A stretch of 64,000 bases of DNA from Kytococcus aerolatus. GTDB taxonomy: Bacteria > Actinomycetota > Actinomycetes > Actinomycetales > Dermatophilaceae. Positions within the stretch are counted from its first letter, which is position 1. Each line of letters starts with the position of its first letter. Both the position numbers and the translations under genes were made by a program. The stretch lies in contig NZ_FYEZ01000001.1 of the NCBI RefSeq assembly GCF_900187395.1, forward strand, positions 1,413,567-1,477,566, in the 5' to 3' direction. Below the pieces are notes generated by a model. That model did no database searches, was not told where the DNA came from, and saw only the letters and a list, made by a program, of their open reading frames with translations. This document shows positions 16,971-25,392 of this stretch, piece by piece.

Positions 16971-16976
16971 TACTGT
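16971..16976 (+). promoter_or_regulatory. Candidate -10 box (TACTGT) of the peptide-transport gene, preceded by an imperfect palindrome
   Basis: TACTGT is about 50 bases before the ATG of the substrate-binding protein. Immediately upstream (16940-16966) is an imperfect inverted repeat, CCACCCACGG...CCGTGGGGGTGG, which could be an operator or a -35-overlapping regulator site. The transcript would have a leader ending in the AAGGAGCAGTC ribosome-binding site. Confidence 0.4.
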
Positions 16977-17025
16977 GCGCGTCACCGCGCGGCAACGGGG
17001 CTGCACGGGTTAGCAAGGAGCAGTC

Positions 17026-18624
17026 ATGCGTCATCTCGGTCGTGTCTCGACCGCCGTCCTCGCCACCACGCTGGCCCTCGCCGGGTGCAGCGCCGGGAGC
17101 AGCACCGGTGGGTCCGCGGGCGGTGGTGCCTCCTCCGCCGGCGGGGAGGGGGCCGGCGCGTCGGGGAAGGAGTCCACCGGTGGGGGCGAGGGGTCGGGCG
17201 AGGAGAGCGCCGAGCCGTCCGACGAGGTGCTCACCCTCGGCCTGGTGGCCGAGCCGGCCAGCCTGGACTTCCGCACCGCCGACGGGGCGGCCATCCCGCA
17301 GCTCCTCCTGGGGAACGTCTACGAGACCCTCGTGACGGTCGACCCGGAGTCCGGCGAGATCGTCGACGCCCTGGCCGAGTCCCACGAGATCTCCGAGGAC
17401 CGCACCACCTACACCTTCACCCTCCCGGAGGGGCGCACCTTCTCCGACGGCAGCGAGCTCACCGCCGAGGACGTGGTGGCCAGCATCGAGGCCGTGCAGT
17501 CCGACGCCTGGACGAGCTCGCTGAAGTCCACGATGGATGTCGTGAAGTCGGCGGAGGCCGTTGACGACCGCACCGTCAAGGTGACGCTGGAGCGCCCGAG
17601 CAACGCCTGGCTGTACAACATGACCACCCGGGTCGGGGCGATCTTCCCCAGCGACACGCAGGCGAAGCTGGCCAAGGAGACGGTCGGCTCCGGGCCGTAC
17701 GAGCTGAAGTCCTGGAAGCGGGGCGACCGCATCACGCTGGAGCGCCGCGACGACTTCGGCGGTGAGGTGCCCTACTTCAAGACGGCGGTCTTCCGCTACT
17801 TCAAGGACGGCACCGCCCTGAACAACGCGATGCTCACCGGGGACATCGACCTCGAGACCACCGTGCAGGCCCCGGAGTCCCTCTCCCAGTTCGAGGGGCG
17901 CGATGACCTGCAGGTCATCGAGGGCACCACCAACGGCGAGGTCGTCCTGTCCTTCAACCACTCCAGCACCCCGATGCAGTCCCAGCCGCTGCGCCAGGCG
18001 ATCCGCCACGCGATCGACCACCAGGGGCTGGTGGACACCTGCTGGGCCGGCAAGGGTGAGCTGATCGGCTCGATGGTGCCGCCCACCGACCCCTGGTACG
18101 AGGACCGCACCGGCGACTACCCGTACGACCTGGAGAAGGCCCGGCAGCTGGTCGAGGAGGCCGGGGTCGACGAGCCGCTGCGACTGCGGGTGCCGACCCT
18201 GCCCTACGCCACGGAGTGCGGGCAGGTGGTGAAGTCCCAGCTGGAGGAGGCCGGGCTGGAGGTGAGGCTCGACCAGCTCGAGTTTCCCGCTGGCTGGCTG
18301 GAGCAGGTCCACAGCGGCGCCGACTACGACCTCTCGATCGTGGCGCACGTGGAGCCGCGCGACCTCGGCGTGCTCTTCGGCGACCCGGAGTACTACCTGC
18401 GCTTCGACGATCCCGAGGTGCAGCAGCTCCTCGAGGAGGCCGACGCGGGCAGCGAGGCGGAGCAGAAGAAGGCCATGCAGGAGGCCGCCCGCCGGGTGAG
18501 CGAGGAGGCCGCCGCGGACTTCCTCTTCCTCCTGCCCAATCTGGTGGTGGCCGACGCGGACCTACGGGGCATCCCGGAGAACTCCGTGAGCGAAGGGATC
18601 GACCTCTCGTCGCTTCGTCGCTGA
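17026..18624 (+). CDS. Peptide/nickel-type ABC transporter substrate-binding lipoprotein (family 5)
   Basis: A 532-residue extracytoplasmic solute-binding protein of the DppA/OppA class. A lipoprotein signal (MRHLGRVSTAVLATTLALAGC, lipobox LAGC) is followed by a Gly/Ser-rich spacer of about 40 residues and then the family-5 fold: LTLGLVAEPASLDF, NVYETLVTVDPESGE, DRTTYTFTLPEGRTFSDGSELTAEDVVASIE and GSGPYELKSWKRGDRITLERRDDF (excerpts). Conserved core length is normal. It probably binds oligopeptides for the permeases at 23266-25052 and the ATPase at 25389, from which it is now separated by a symporter gene and a foreign cassette. Confidence 0.92.
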   Translation: MRHLGRVSTAVLATTLALAGCSAGSSTGGSAGGGASSAGGEGAGASGKESTGGGEGSGEESAEPSDEVLTLGLVAEPASLDFRTADGAAIPQLLLGNVYETLVTVDPESGEIVDALAESHEISEDRTTYTFTLPEGRTFSDGSELTAEDVVASIEAVQSDAWTSSLKSTMDVVKSAEAVDDRTVKVTLERPSNAWLYNMTTRVGAIFPSDTQAKLAKETVGSGPYELKSWKRGDRITLERRDDFGGEVPYFKTAVFRYFKDGTALNNAMLTGDIDLETTVQAPESLSQFEGRDDLQVIEGTTNGEVVLSFNHSSTPMQSQPLRQAIRHAIDHQGLVDTCWAGKGELIGSMVPPTDPWYEDRTGDYPYDLEKARQLVEEAGVDEPLRLRVPTLPYATECGQVVKSQLEEAGLEVRLDQLEFPAGWLEQVHSGADYDLSIVAHVEPRDLGVLFGDPEYYLRFDDPEVQQLLEEADAGSEAEQKKAMQEAARRVSEEAAADFLFLLPNLVVADADLRGIPENSVSEGIDLSSLRR

Positions 18625-18638
18625 GGCCCGGCGCGCCG

Positions 18639-18644
18639 TACCCT
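18639..18644 (+). promoter_or_regulatory. -10 box (TACCCT) of a leaderless promoter for the AGCS symporter gene
   Basis: TACCCT lies 7 bases before the ATG at 18652, with no Shine-Dalgarno sequence between. The geometry is the same as for the other leaderless starts in this window. Confidence 0.55.
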
Positions 18645-18651
18645 TCGCCCC

Positions 18652-20103
18652 ATGGACGCCCTCGCCAAGGACATCGCGACGATCAACGGGTACTACTGGT
18701 ATCTGGTGATCGTCCTGCTCGTCACCGCCGGAGCCTGGTTCACCGCCCGGACGGGGGTGGTGCAGCTGCGCCGCCTGCCAGAGATGGTCCGCACCATCCT
18801 GCAGAAGCCGGGGGCGGACTCCGACGACGGCATCTCGGCCTTCCGGGCGTTCACCGTCTCCGCGGCCTCGCGCGTGGGCACGGGCAACGTGGCGGGTGTG
18901 GCCGTGGCCATCTCGTTGGGTGGCCCGGGCGCCGTGTTCTGGATGTGGTGTCTGGCGATCCTCGGCGGGGCCACGGCCTTCATCGAGTCCACCCTCGCCC
19001 AGCTGTACAAGGTCAAGGGCGGTGACGGGTACGTCGGTGGCCCGGCGTACTACATCCGGGACGGCCTGGGCTGGAAGCCGGTGGCGGCGCTCTTCGCGGT
19101 GATCATCACCTTCACCTACGGCTTCGTCTTCAACGCGGTGCAGTCGAACTCGATCGCCGGGTCGGTGCAGGGCAACCTGGACGGCGACAACGTCGCCCTG
19201 GTGGTCGGGCTCGTCCTGGCCGGCCTGACGGCCATGGTCATCTTCGGCGGCATCAAGCGCCTCTCGGCGGTCACCGAGGTCGTCGTCCCGGTCATGGCCA
19301 CGCTCTACATGATCCTCGCCCTGGTGGTGGTGGCGCTGAACATCACCGAGGTCCCGGCCATGTTCCGGCACATCGTGGGCCACGCGCTGGGCTTCGAGGA
19401 GATTGCCGGCGCCGGGATCGGTGCGGCGCTCATGCAGGGCATGCGCCGCGGGCTGTTCTCCAACGAGGCCGGGATGGGTTCGGTGCCGAACGCCGCGGCC
19501 ACCGCCTCGGTGAGCCACCCGGCCAAGCAGGGCCTTGTGCAGGCGCTCGGCGTCTACTTCGACACGATCGTGGTCTGCTCGGCCACCGCCTTCGTCATCC
19601 TGCTCTCCAACCCGCAGTACGGCCTGGAGGACCCGCAGGGCATCACCCTCACCCAGTCGGCGCTGCAGGGTCAGGTGGGCCAGTGGGCGGGCCCCTTCCT
19701 CTCGGTCGTGATCTTCTTCCTGGCGTGGTCCTCGATCCTCGGGAACTCGTACTACGGCGAGGCGAACATCCGCTTCCTCGCGGGGCGGCGGGCGGAGCCG
19801 GTCATCCTGGTCTTCCGCCTCCTGGTCGTCGTCTGCGTGGCGCTGGGCGCGCTGGGCTCGGTGGCCCTGGTGTGGAATCTCGCCGACCTGGTGATGGGCT
19901 TCATGGCCACCATCAACCTCATCGCCATCCTGCCGCTGGGTGGCCTGGCGATCGCGCTGCTCAAGAACTACGACCGCCAGCTGAGCCGGGGCGACGAGCC
20001 GACCTTCCGCCGGTCGGAACTGCCGCAGGCCCGCAACGTGACCATGTGGGGCGAGGGCATGGACATGCCGGCCGTTCGTGCCGCGCACGGCGAGAAGCGC
20101 TGA
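18652..20103 (+). CDS. Alanine/glycine:cation symporter (AGCS family)
   Basis: A 483-residue membrane protein with about eleven helices, of the sodium:alanine symporter (AlsT/DagA) family that imports alanine or glycine with Na+. Marker blocks are ISAFRAFTVSAASRVGTGNVAGVAVAI, GGPGAVFWMW, KGGDGYVGGPAYYI, RGLFSNEAGMGSVPNAAATA and WSSILGNSYYGE. The C-terminal 45 residues are hydrophilic. It starts 27 bases after the substrate-binding protein gene but has its own -10 box. Its location inside a peptide-uptake locus suggests a joint role in nitrogen scavenging. Confidence 0.93.
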   Translation: MDALAKDIATINGYYWYLVIVLLVTAGAWFTARTGVVQLRRLPEMVRTILQKPGADSDDGISAFRAFTVSAASRVGTGNVAGVAVAISLGGPGAVFWMWCLAILGGATAFIESTLAQLYKVKGGDGYVGGPAYYIRDGLGWKPVAALFAVIITFTYGFVFNAVQSNSIAGSVQGNLDGDNVALVVGLVLAGLTAMVIFGGIKRLSAVTEVVVPVMATLYMILALVVVALNITEVPAMFRHIVGHALGFEEIAGAGIGAALMQGMRRGLFSNEAGMGSVPNAAATASVSHPAKQGLVQALGVYFDTIVVCSATAFVILLSNPQYGLEDPQGITLTQSALQGQVGQWAGPFLSVVIFFLAWSSILGNSYYGEANIRFLAGRRAEPVILVFRLLVVVCVALGALGSVALVWNLADLVMGFMATINLIAILPLGGLAIALLKNYDRQLSRGDEPTFRRSELPQARNVTMWGEGMDMPAVRAAHGEKR

Positions 20104-20186
20104 GTCGCAGCTTGCTCCTAGAGTCCGGGGGGGGCTAGTCTCTCCAGCAGGGGGTGGGCCGCCCCGCATCATGGAGGGAAAAGACA

Positions 20187-20552
20187 ATGAAGGCAGTGAC
20201 TCGTGGGGTTTTGATCGCGACTACCCTGGCTATGCTGCCCATGGTTGCGCAGGCTGCCAACATTTCTGACGGGGCAAACTGTCGCATCTATGCTGACACA
20301 CCCTATTATGGAAATCAGGGGGCTGTGGTGGGTAAGGTTTCACGTGGGGGGACGGGGTGCGCACCTGGCGAGGTGACGGGGAAGTTGATCCATGCCAAGT
20401 GGGGGCCTGATTATGTGGTCTCTTCGTTTCAGCAGCGCATGACCACTGGGCGGCGATGGCTCAGCGGTGGTGGAAGCAGTGGCGATGTCTATTTCACCAA
20501 GATCTATGGGGTGAAGGGTGAATCCGTCGCATCTAATTCCTTCACCTACTGA
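20187..20552 (+). CDS. Small secreted protein heading the low-G+C ABC cassette (bacteriocin-like candidate)
   Basis: A 121-residue precursor. MKAVTRGVLIATTLAMLPMV followed by AQA-AN is a clear Sec signal peptide with a cleavage site near residue 23. The mature part is about 98 residues and rich in Gly, Ser and Tyr, with two cysteines (DGANCRIYAD and GGTGCAPGEV) that could form one disulfide. The tail SGDVYFTKIYG...SNSFTY is aromatic-rich. I do not recognise the family. It is followed, 26 bases later, by an ABC ATPase and two membrane proteins. Codon use is visibly less G+C-rich than neighbours, implying recent transfer. The ATG is chosen by the GGAGGG 8 bases upstream. It could be a secreted toxin or signal, or a surface protein exported independently of the ABC genes. 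Confidence 0.72.
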   Translation: MKAVTRGVLIATTLAMLPMVAQAANISDGANCRIYADTPYYGNQGAVVGKVSRGGTGCAPGEVTGKLIHAKWGPDYVVSSFQQRMTTGRRWLSGGGSSGDVYFTKIYGVKGESVASNSFTY

Positions 20553-20578
20553 TCACTGAGGTCGGAGCGGAGGGGCGA

Positions 20579-21340
20579 ATGAGGCCTTCTTTAGAGGTCA
20601 CCACGGTGAGCCAGCGATTTGGGCGTCGGGTGGCAGTGGATCGGGTGTCCTTCTCTGCGGGTCCCGGGGTCATGGGTCTGTTGGGGCCGAATGGTGCCGG
20701 AAAGAGCAGTCTTCTATCCATTCTGGCTACGCATGTGACACCCGCTGAAGGGTCGGTGATGGCCCTGGGGCGGACTGCCTTTGAGAATGGCCGTCCAGGT
20801 TCAGGCCTGGATGCGGTGCGTCGGGATCTCGGGTATCTTCCCCAGCGCTTTGAGGTTATGGGGTGGTCCTCGGTCAAGCGCAACGTAGAGGTCGCGGCGT
20901 GGTCGCAAGGGGTGCCTTCCGGGGAGGTGGCCTCGGCGGCGGATCGTGCTCTCGATGCCGTTCAGCTTACGGATCGAGCCCGTAGTCGAGCTCGATCCTT
21001 GTCGGGGGGTATGCGACAGCGGCTAGGTATCGCGTGCGCCCTTGCCCACGATCCCAAGGTGGTGCTGCTCGATGAACCGACAGCTGCGCTGGACCCTGTC
21101 CAGAGGCAGGGTCTGAGGGATTCGCTGGCGTTGATCGGCCAGTCGCGAGTCGTCCTCATTTCGACTCACATAGTAGAGGATCTGGCGCATATTGCCGAGA
21201 GGGTCCTCGTGATGAATGAGGGGGCGTTGATCTTCGACGGGGCAGTAAACGAGTTGGCGCTTCACGGAAGCCCCGGAGAGGTTTCTCCACTTGAAGCGGG
21301 GTATCGCGCCATTCTTGCGGATGGATCGATCGCCGCGTGA
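20579..21340 (+). CDS. ABC transporter ATP-binding protein (cassette II)
   Basis: A 253-residue ABC ATPase. Walker A is GPNGAGKSS (about 37-45), the Q-loop is YLPQRFEV, the signature is SLSGGMRQRLG (about 140), Walker B is VVLLDEPTAALD (about 160) and the switch His is in ISTHIVED. It is the exporter (ABC-2/DrrA) type. Its stop overlaps the GTG of the next gene (GTGA), so the ATPase and membrane subunit are translationally coupled. G+C is lower than the genome background, like the rest of 20187-23240. Confidence 0.9.
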   Translation: MRPSLEVTTVSQRFGRRVAVDRVSFSAGPGVMGLLGPNGAGKSSLLSILATHVTPAEGSVMALGRTAFENGRPGSGLDAVRRDLGYLPQRFEVMGWSSVKRNVEVAAWSQGVPSGEVASAADRALDAVQLTDRARSRARSLSGGMRQRLGIACALAHDPKVVLLDEPTAALDPVQRQGLRDSLALIGQSRVVLISTHIVEDLAHIAERVLVMNEGALIFDGAVNELALHGSPGEVSPLEAGYRAILADGSIAA

Positions 21341-22569
21341 GCAGACTGCAGGCAGTTCATCACCCGGCGTCCCTGATTCTGTTGCTGTTATGCGTCGCGC
21401 TCGGCTTCTTCACACAGATCCCGACGGCCTGGCCTCCTGTGGGTTGGGGTCGTCTTCCCCTGGTGATTCGCGATTATGCGCCATGGGGTGCCCTGGCTGC
21501 CAGTCTGTGGGGAGCTGTGACGGGGGGTCGTCACCGGGTCGAGAGCCTTGTCCCCGGGCGTGCAGCGGGTCGTTCTGCACCCTCGTTGGTCACAGGAGAG
21601 TTGCTGCCACTCGCCGGGGCCGTCTGGGCGGGAACGCTGCTGGGCGTTGCGCCCTATGTGGTGCACCTGGTCCGTGGGGCGCCCGGGGCACCCACTTTCG
21701 GTGATCTTCTAGGGGCGGGCTTTGGTGTCGTGCTGATGGCGACCTGGGTGCCTCTGGGTTACCTCTTAGGCCTCTTGTGGGGTCGCTGGGCAATGGTTCT
21801 GGCGCCGGTTGGAGTGCTCCTTCTGATATTTGTGCCGGCTCAGGTCCAGGGGACTCCACTGGCAAGTGTGAGCCCGTGGTGGGGGAACAGTTTTCCATCC
21901 CCTGGGTGGTCTCTCTCGTGGCCGGCCGTCCTGTCGCGCTTTACGATCTTGTCGCTGGGGACCGCTTCTCTTCTCATGTGGTCCATGTGGCTCCTGAGCA
22001 CCCCGAGGCGGTCACGTCTGATGCCGCGGGAGGCTGTCCTCCTAGGCGGTGTCACAGTCGCTGCTGGTGCTCTATCGATCGTGCTGCGCCCAACCCTGGT
22101 GATCCCACATGGTGAGGCAGAGTGCCAACAGGTCGGTCGCACCAGCATCTGTTCTGCACCGGAGGAGGCTGACCTCGTCAAGCAGTGGGGGCCACAGGTG
22201 GACAGCATTCTCCAAGTAGCAGGAGTGAGTGGGGCAACGGTGTCGACTCCTGGAGCATCCCGGAATGTGACTGCGGACATTGTGCTTCGCACGGGTGCTG
22301 GTGTTGATGAGCAGGCCTATGTCGATCAGACTCGTCGTGAACTGGCCTATTCGATGAGCGGAGCCAGCCAATGTGCCGACCCAAACGGTTCAAGCTCGAC
22401 TGCTGTGGACCTTGCGAGCGACCTAGCGGCCTCGTTGGAGAGTATTGGGCGAGGAGGTAGTGCTACGGGAGCATTCCGAGGAGTCGGGCGCTCGGAACTG
22501 AGTGAGTGGTTTGCGCAGAATCGGACCGCCGTCGAACGTTGCACGTTGAAGGCCAGTGACATCCCATGA
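21337..22569 (+). CDS. ABC-2-like membrane subunit with extracytoplasmic C-terminal domain (cassette II)
   Basis: A 410-residue protein with about six hydrophobic helices in residues 10-250, then a roughly 150-residue outer domain. The outer domain opens with a Cys pair (Cys 263 and Cys 272, in AECQQVGRTSICSAPEE), contains the helix VKQWGPQVDSILQVAG, and ends with a further Cys pair region (GASQCADPNGS, ERCTLKASD). Cassette I has a Cys pair and helix at the matching place, so the two are remote homologues. The GTG overlaps the ATPase stop. Its own stop overlaps the next ATG. The substrate is unknown; the outer domain is a good candidate for recognising the secreted partner at 20187. Confidence 0.72.
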   Translation: MSRLQAVHHPASLILLLLCVALGFFTQIPTAWPPVGWGRLPLVIRDYAPWGALAASLWGAVTGGRHRVESLVPGRAAGRSAPSLVTGELLPLAGAVWAGTLLGVAPYVVHLVRGAPGAPTFGDLLGAGFGVVLMATWVPLGYLLGLLWGRWAMVLAPVGVLLLIFVPAQVQGTPLASVSPWWGNSFPSPGWSLSWPAVLSRFTILSLGTASLLMWSMWLLSTPRRSRLMPREAVLLGGVTVAAGALSIVLRPTLVIPHGEAECQQVGRTSICSAPEEADLVKQWGPQVDSILQVAGVSGATVSTPGASRNVTADIVLRTGAGVDEQAYVDQTRRELAYSMSGASQCADPNGSSSTAVDLASDLAASLESIGRGGSATGAFRGVGRSELSEWFAQNRTAVERCTLKASDIP

Positions 22570-23240
22570 CCGGAGCCAGACTGTGGGTCGCAGGCCGCCA
22601 CCTGTGGGGTGCGGTGGCGGTGGGGCTTCTCAACATCGTGGTCTTAAGTTTGACTTGGGGGCAGTCAGTGCAGCTCGGGGGCCCTTCCGATCGCTCGCTG
22701 CGCCTCTGGGAGGTCGTGCTGGTGGTCGCTGCCATCGCCATCGTGTGCATGTTCTCGCCGCGTATGCCGAGTTGGGAGACAGCAGGTGCTTCACGATTGC
22801 GGATCTGGGCAGTTCTCCCATGCCTCATAGTGGGACTCGCCTGCATGATGCTCCCCGTGGCGGGGCTTCGAGTCGCGCAGTGGTGGCCGAGCCAGATTCG
22901 GGACGCCACATCGCAGGTACAGGGGGTTCCAGTGAGTGCTGTTATCTATCCGGGCGTTCTCACGCAGGTGACGTGTGCTGGCCTGGTCGCGAGTGGGGCG
23001 GCACTGACCATCGTGGGGATTGCCAAGCCCTTTTGGGGTGCTCTGGGTGCTGGTCTCGCTTGTGCGTTCATCATCGCCGGTCAGGTGATAGGAGCCCCGA
23101 CGTGGGTGCCCTGGCCTGTGGTGAGTCTTTCCACAGCGCCTTCAGGGGCCTCTGTGGTTCTCAGCGCCCTGTGCTGGGTCATCGGGTCGGTGGTGTGGGT
23201 GTTTCGAACCGGACGAGCACCGCTGAAGGTCTCGATCTAG
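22566..23240 (+). CDS. Integral membrane protein of cassette II
   Basis: A 224-residue protein with six or so predicted helices (HLWGAVAVGLLNIVVLSL, VVLVVAAIAIVCMF, LRIWAVLPCLIVGLACMMLPV, and further ones near 130, 155 and 195). It has no known motif. Its ATG overlaps the stop of the larger membrane subunit (ATGA), so it belongs to the same translational unit. It corresponds in position and size to the 186-residue protein of cassette I and is likely the partner membrane subunit. The low-G+C composition ends with this gene. Confidence 0.7.
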   Translation: MTGARLWVAGRHLWGAVAVGLLNIVVLSLTWGQSVQLGGPSDRSLRLWEVVLVVAAIAIVCMFSPRMPSWETAGASRLRIWAVLPCLIVGLACMMLPVAGLRVAQWWPSQIRDATSQVQGVPVSAVIYPGVLTQVTCAGLVASGAALTIVGIAKPFWGALGAGLACAFIIAGQVIGAPTWVPWPVVSLSTAPSGASVVLSALCWVIGSVVWVFRTGRAPLKVSI

Positions 23241-23252
23241 TCGTGGCGGCCG

Positions 23253-23258
23253 TAGGCT
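23253..23258 (+). promoter_or_regulatory. -10 box (TAGGCT) of a leaderless promoter for the peptide permease operon
   Basis: TAGGCT lies 7 bases before the ATG of the first permease gene. It gives the permease genes their own promoter after the foreign cassette, so the cassette need not be polar on peptide uptake. Confidence 0.55.
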
Positions 23259-23265
23259 GCGGCCC

Positions 23266-24213
23266 ATGATCCTCCGCCTCGCCTCCCGCACTGCGGTGCT
23301 GGTGCTCAGCCTGCTCGCGGCGAGCCTCATCGTCTTCGCGGTGATGCAGGTGGTGCCGGGTGACCCGGCCCGGGTGGCGCTGGGGATGAACGCCTCGGAG
23401 GAGTCCGTCGCCCGGCTGCGGTCCGAGTTCGGGCTCGACCGGCCCTGGCCGGTGCGCTACCTGGACTGGCTGGCCGGGTGGTTCACGCTCGACCTGGGGC
23501 GTGGGTACGTCTCGCAGGCGGAGATCGCCCCGCAGCTCGTCGACCGCTTCTCCGTGACCCTGTGGCTGGTGGGGACGGCGATGCTGCTGGCCCTCCTGCT
23601 GGCCGTGCCGGTGGGGGCCCTCATGGCGCTGCGGCACCGCTCCTCGGTGGGGGTGGTGCTCTCGGCGGTGAGCCAGCTGGGCATGGCCGTGCCGGCCTTC
23701 CTCGCCGGGATGCTGCTCATCGCTGTCTTCGCGGTGCGCCTCGGCTGGCTGCCCTCGGGCGGCTGGTCGGTGCCGGCGGAGGACCCGGTGGGCTTCCTCC
23801 GCAAGCTCGCCCTGCCGGCGATCTCCCTGGCCCTGGTGCAGGCCGCCATCCTGGCGCGCTACGTGCGCAACGCAGTGCTGGAGGTCATGGACACCGACTT
23901 CATCCGCACCGCACGCGCCAAGGGGCTGCCCCGTTGGAAGGCCCTGGTCCGGCACGGGTGGCGAAACGCCGCCGTCCCGGTGGTCACCGTGCTGGGGCTC
24001 TCGCTCACGTCGATGCTGGTGGGGGCGGTCGTCATCGAGCGTGTCTTCGTCATCCCCGGCGTCGGTTCGTTGCTGGTGGACGCGGTCGCCCAGCGCGACC
24101 TGGTCCTCGTGCAGGACGTGGTGATGGTGCTGGTGGCCCTGGTGCTGGTCGTGAACTTCCTGGTGGACGTGCTCTACGTCCTCATCGACCCGCGGATCGG
24201 GGGGCGCGCATGA
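23266..24213 (+). CDS. Peptide ABC transporter permease (DppB/OppB type)
   Basis: A 315-residue permease with six predicted helices, the first subunit of a peptide/nickel importer channel. N-terminal VLVLSLLAASLIVFAVMQVVPGDPARVALG is the family start, and the EAA loop contacting the ATPase is seen as DFIRTARAKGLPRWKAL (about 208-224). ERVFVIPGVGSLLVDAV is conserved. Length is normal. Its stop overlaps the next ATG (ATGA), so the two permeases are coupled. It probably works with the binding protein at 17026 and the double ATPase at 25389. Confidence 0.93.
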   Translation: MILRLASRTAVLVLSLLAASLIVFAVMQVVPGDPARVALGMNASEESVARLRSEFGLDRPWPVRYLDWLAGWFTLDLGRGYVSQAEIAPQLVDRFSVTLWLVGTAMLLALLLAVPVGALMALRHRSSVGVVLSAVSQLGMAVPAFLAGMLLIAVFAVRLGWLPSGGWSVPAEDPVGFLRKLALPAISLALVQAAILARYVRNAVLEVMDTDFIRTARAKGLPRWKALVRHGWRNAAVPVVTVLGLSLTSMLVGAVVIERVFVIPGVGSLLVDAVAQRDLVLVQDVVMVLVALVLVVNFLVDVLYVLIDPRIGGRA

Positions 24214-25052
24214 GCACCGACCGTCCGCCGAGCCGGGCCGGCCGCACCTACCTGCTGGTGGGCGGCACCCTCGTGGCCGTCATGGTGCTCATGGCGCTGG
24301 TCTCCTTCGTGTGGACCCCCTACGACCCGATGCGGGTGGTCCCCTCCGCCCGGCTCCAGGGCCCGAGCGCGGAGCACTGGCTGGGCACGGACAAGTTCGG
24401 CCGCGACACCCTGAGCCAGATCCTCGTCGGGGCCCGCACCACGCTCTACGTCGGCTTCATCGCCGTGGGGGTGGCGGCTGTGCTGGGGGTCCCGCTGGGG
24501 ATTCTCTCGGCGATGGGCCCGCGTTGGCTGGACGCGCTCATCATGCGCGCCGCCGACATCGGGCTGGCCTTCCCGGCGCTGCTGCTGGCGATCATGTTCG
24601 CGGCCGTCTTCGGGGCCTCCACCACCTCGGCGATGCTGGCGATCGGCCTGGCGAGCGTCCCCTCCTTCGCCCGTGTCACCCGGGCCGGGGCGCTGGGCAT
24701 CCTGCCGCGGGAGTTCATCACCGCCGCCCGGGTGGCGGGGCGGCGGCCGGCCGGCATCGGGTGGCGGCACGTGCTGCCCAACGTGCTCGGGCTGGTCATC
24801 GTGCAGGCCTCGGTGAGCTTCGCGCTGGCCATCCTCGCCGAGGCGGGCCTGAGCTTCCTCGGCTTCGGCACGCCCCCCGACACCCCCAGCTGGGGCAGGA
24901 TGCTGCAGGAGAGCCAGTCGATGCTGGCCACCGAGCCCCGGCTGGCGATCGTGCCGGGGCTGGCCATCGCCCTGGCCGTGCTCGGCTTCAACCTGCTCGG
25001 TGACGGCCTGCGCGACCGCTACGACCCCCAGATGCAGGTGGTGGACCAGTGA
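24210..25052 (+). CDS. Peptide ABC transporter permease (DppC/OppC type)
   Basis: A 280-residue permease, the second channel subunit. It has the typical HWLGTDKFGRDTLSQILVGARTTL block near residue 50, the EAA loop EFITAARVAGRRPAGIGWRHVLPN (about 168-191, given here only as landmarks) and the C-terminal GFNLLGDGLRDRYDPQ motif. The ATG overlaps the dppB stop by 4 bases. Downstream, instead of the ATPase gene starting at once, a 100-residue membrane-protein gene intervenes. Confidence 0.93.
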   Translation: MSTDRPPSRAGRTYLLVGGTLVAVMVLMALVSFVWTPYDPMRVVPSARLQGPSAEHWLGTDKFGRDTLSQILVGARTTLYVGFIAVGVAAVLGVPLGILSAMGPRWLDALIMRAADIGLAFPALLLAIMFAAVFGASTTSAMLAIGLASVPSFARVTRAGALGILPREFITAARVAGRRPAGIGWRHVLPNVLGLVIVQASVSFALAILAEAGLSFLGFGTPPDTPSWGRMLQESQSMLATEPRLAIVPGLAIALAVLGFNLLGDGLRDRYDPQMQVVDQ

Positions 25053-25060
25053 GCACGGCC
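25049..25060 (+). repeat. 12-bp direct repeat (copy 1) flanking a small membrane-protein gene
   Basis: GTGAGCACGGCC spans the dppC stop and recurs exactly at 25389-25400, where it is the start of the ATPase gene. The arrangement suggests the ATPase once began directly at the dppC stop (GTGA overlap) and that the 340-base segment with the small gene was inserted later or arose by duplication. Confidence 0.6.
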
Positions 25061-25089
25061 CTGTTCCTGGCGACCTCGGAGGATGACGC

Positions 25090-25392
25090 ATGAAGGCATG
25101 GCTCGGCACCGTGGTGGCCCTCGGTGTGCTGGCGGTCGGGATGATCCTGACCACCTCCGCCCCCTGGTTGGCGCTGCTCCCGGTCCTGTCCTTCGGTCTG
25201 GTCATGGCCTGGGTGCAGCACACGACCGGGAGCGACCACTACCCGTGGGGTGTGGCCCTGGGGCTCGTGGCCTATCTCGCGGCCGAGGCCACGGGTGGGC
25301 GTTTCTTCCTGGCCACCGTGCTCCTCCTGACGGTGATGGCCGTGGTGCACACCCGGCGCATGCGGCAGGAGCGGGTCGGGGCACGACCGTGA
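25090..25392 (+). CDS. Small membrane protein within the peptide-transport operon
   Basis: A 100-residue protein with three or four hydrophobic helices (WLGTVVALGVLAVGMILTT, WLALLPVLSFGLVMAWV, WGVALGLVAYLAAEA, FFLATVLLLTVMAVV) and a basic C-terminus. No family is recognised. The ATG has a GGAGG ribosome-binding site (8 bases) and the stop overlaps the GTG of the ATPase gene, so it is translated as part of the operon. It is bracketed by the 12-bp direct repeat at 25049 and 25389. An accessory or stabilising transporter subunit is possible, but it may also be unrelated. Confidence 0.65.
   Translation: MKAWLGTVVALGVLAVGMILTTSAPWLALLPVLSFGLVMAWVQHTTGSDHYPWGVALGLVAYLAAEATGGRFFLATVLLLTVMAVVHTRRMRQERVGARP

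Noticed and set aside
20187..20552. Assignment of the small secreted protein to the lactococcin-972 family
   Set aside because: Gene order (secreted protein followed by ABC genes) is similar, but the mature sequence lacks the tryptophan/histidine-rich pattern of that family as I remember it, and the membrane protein differs; left as unknown.
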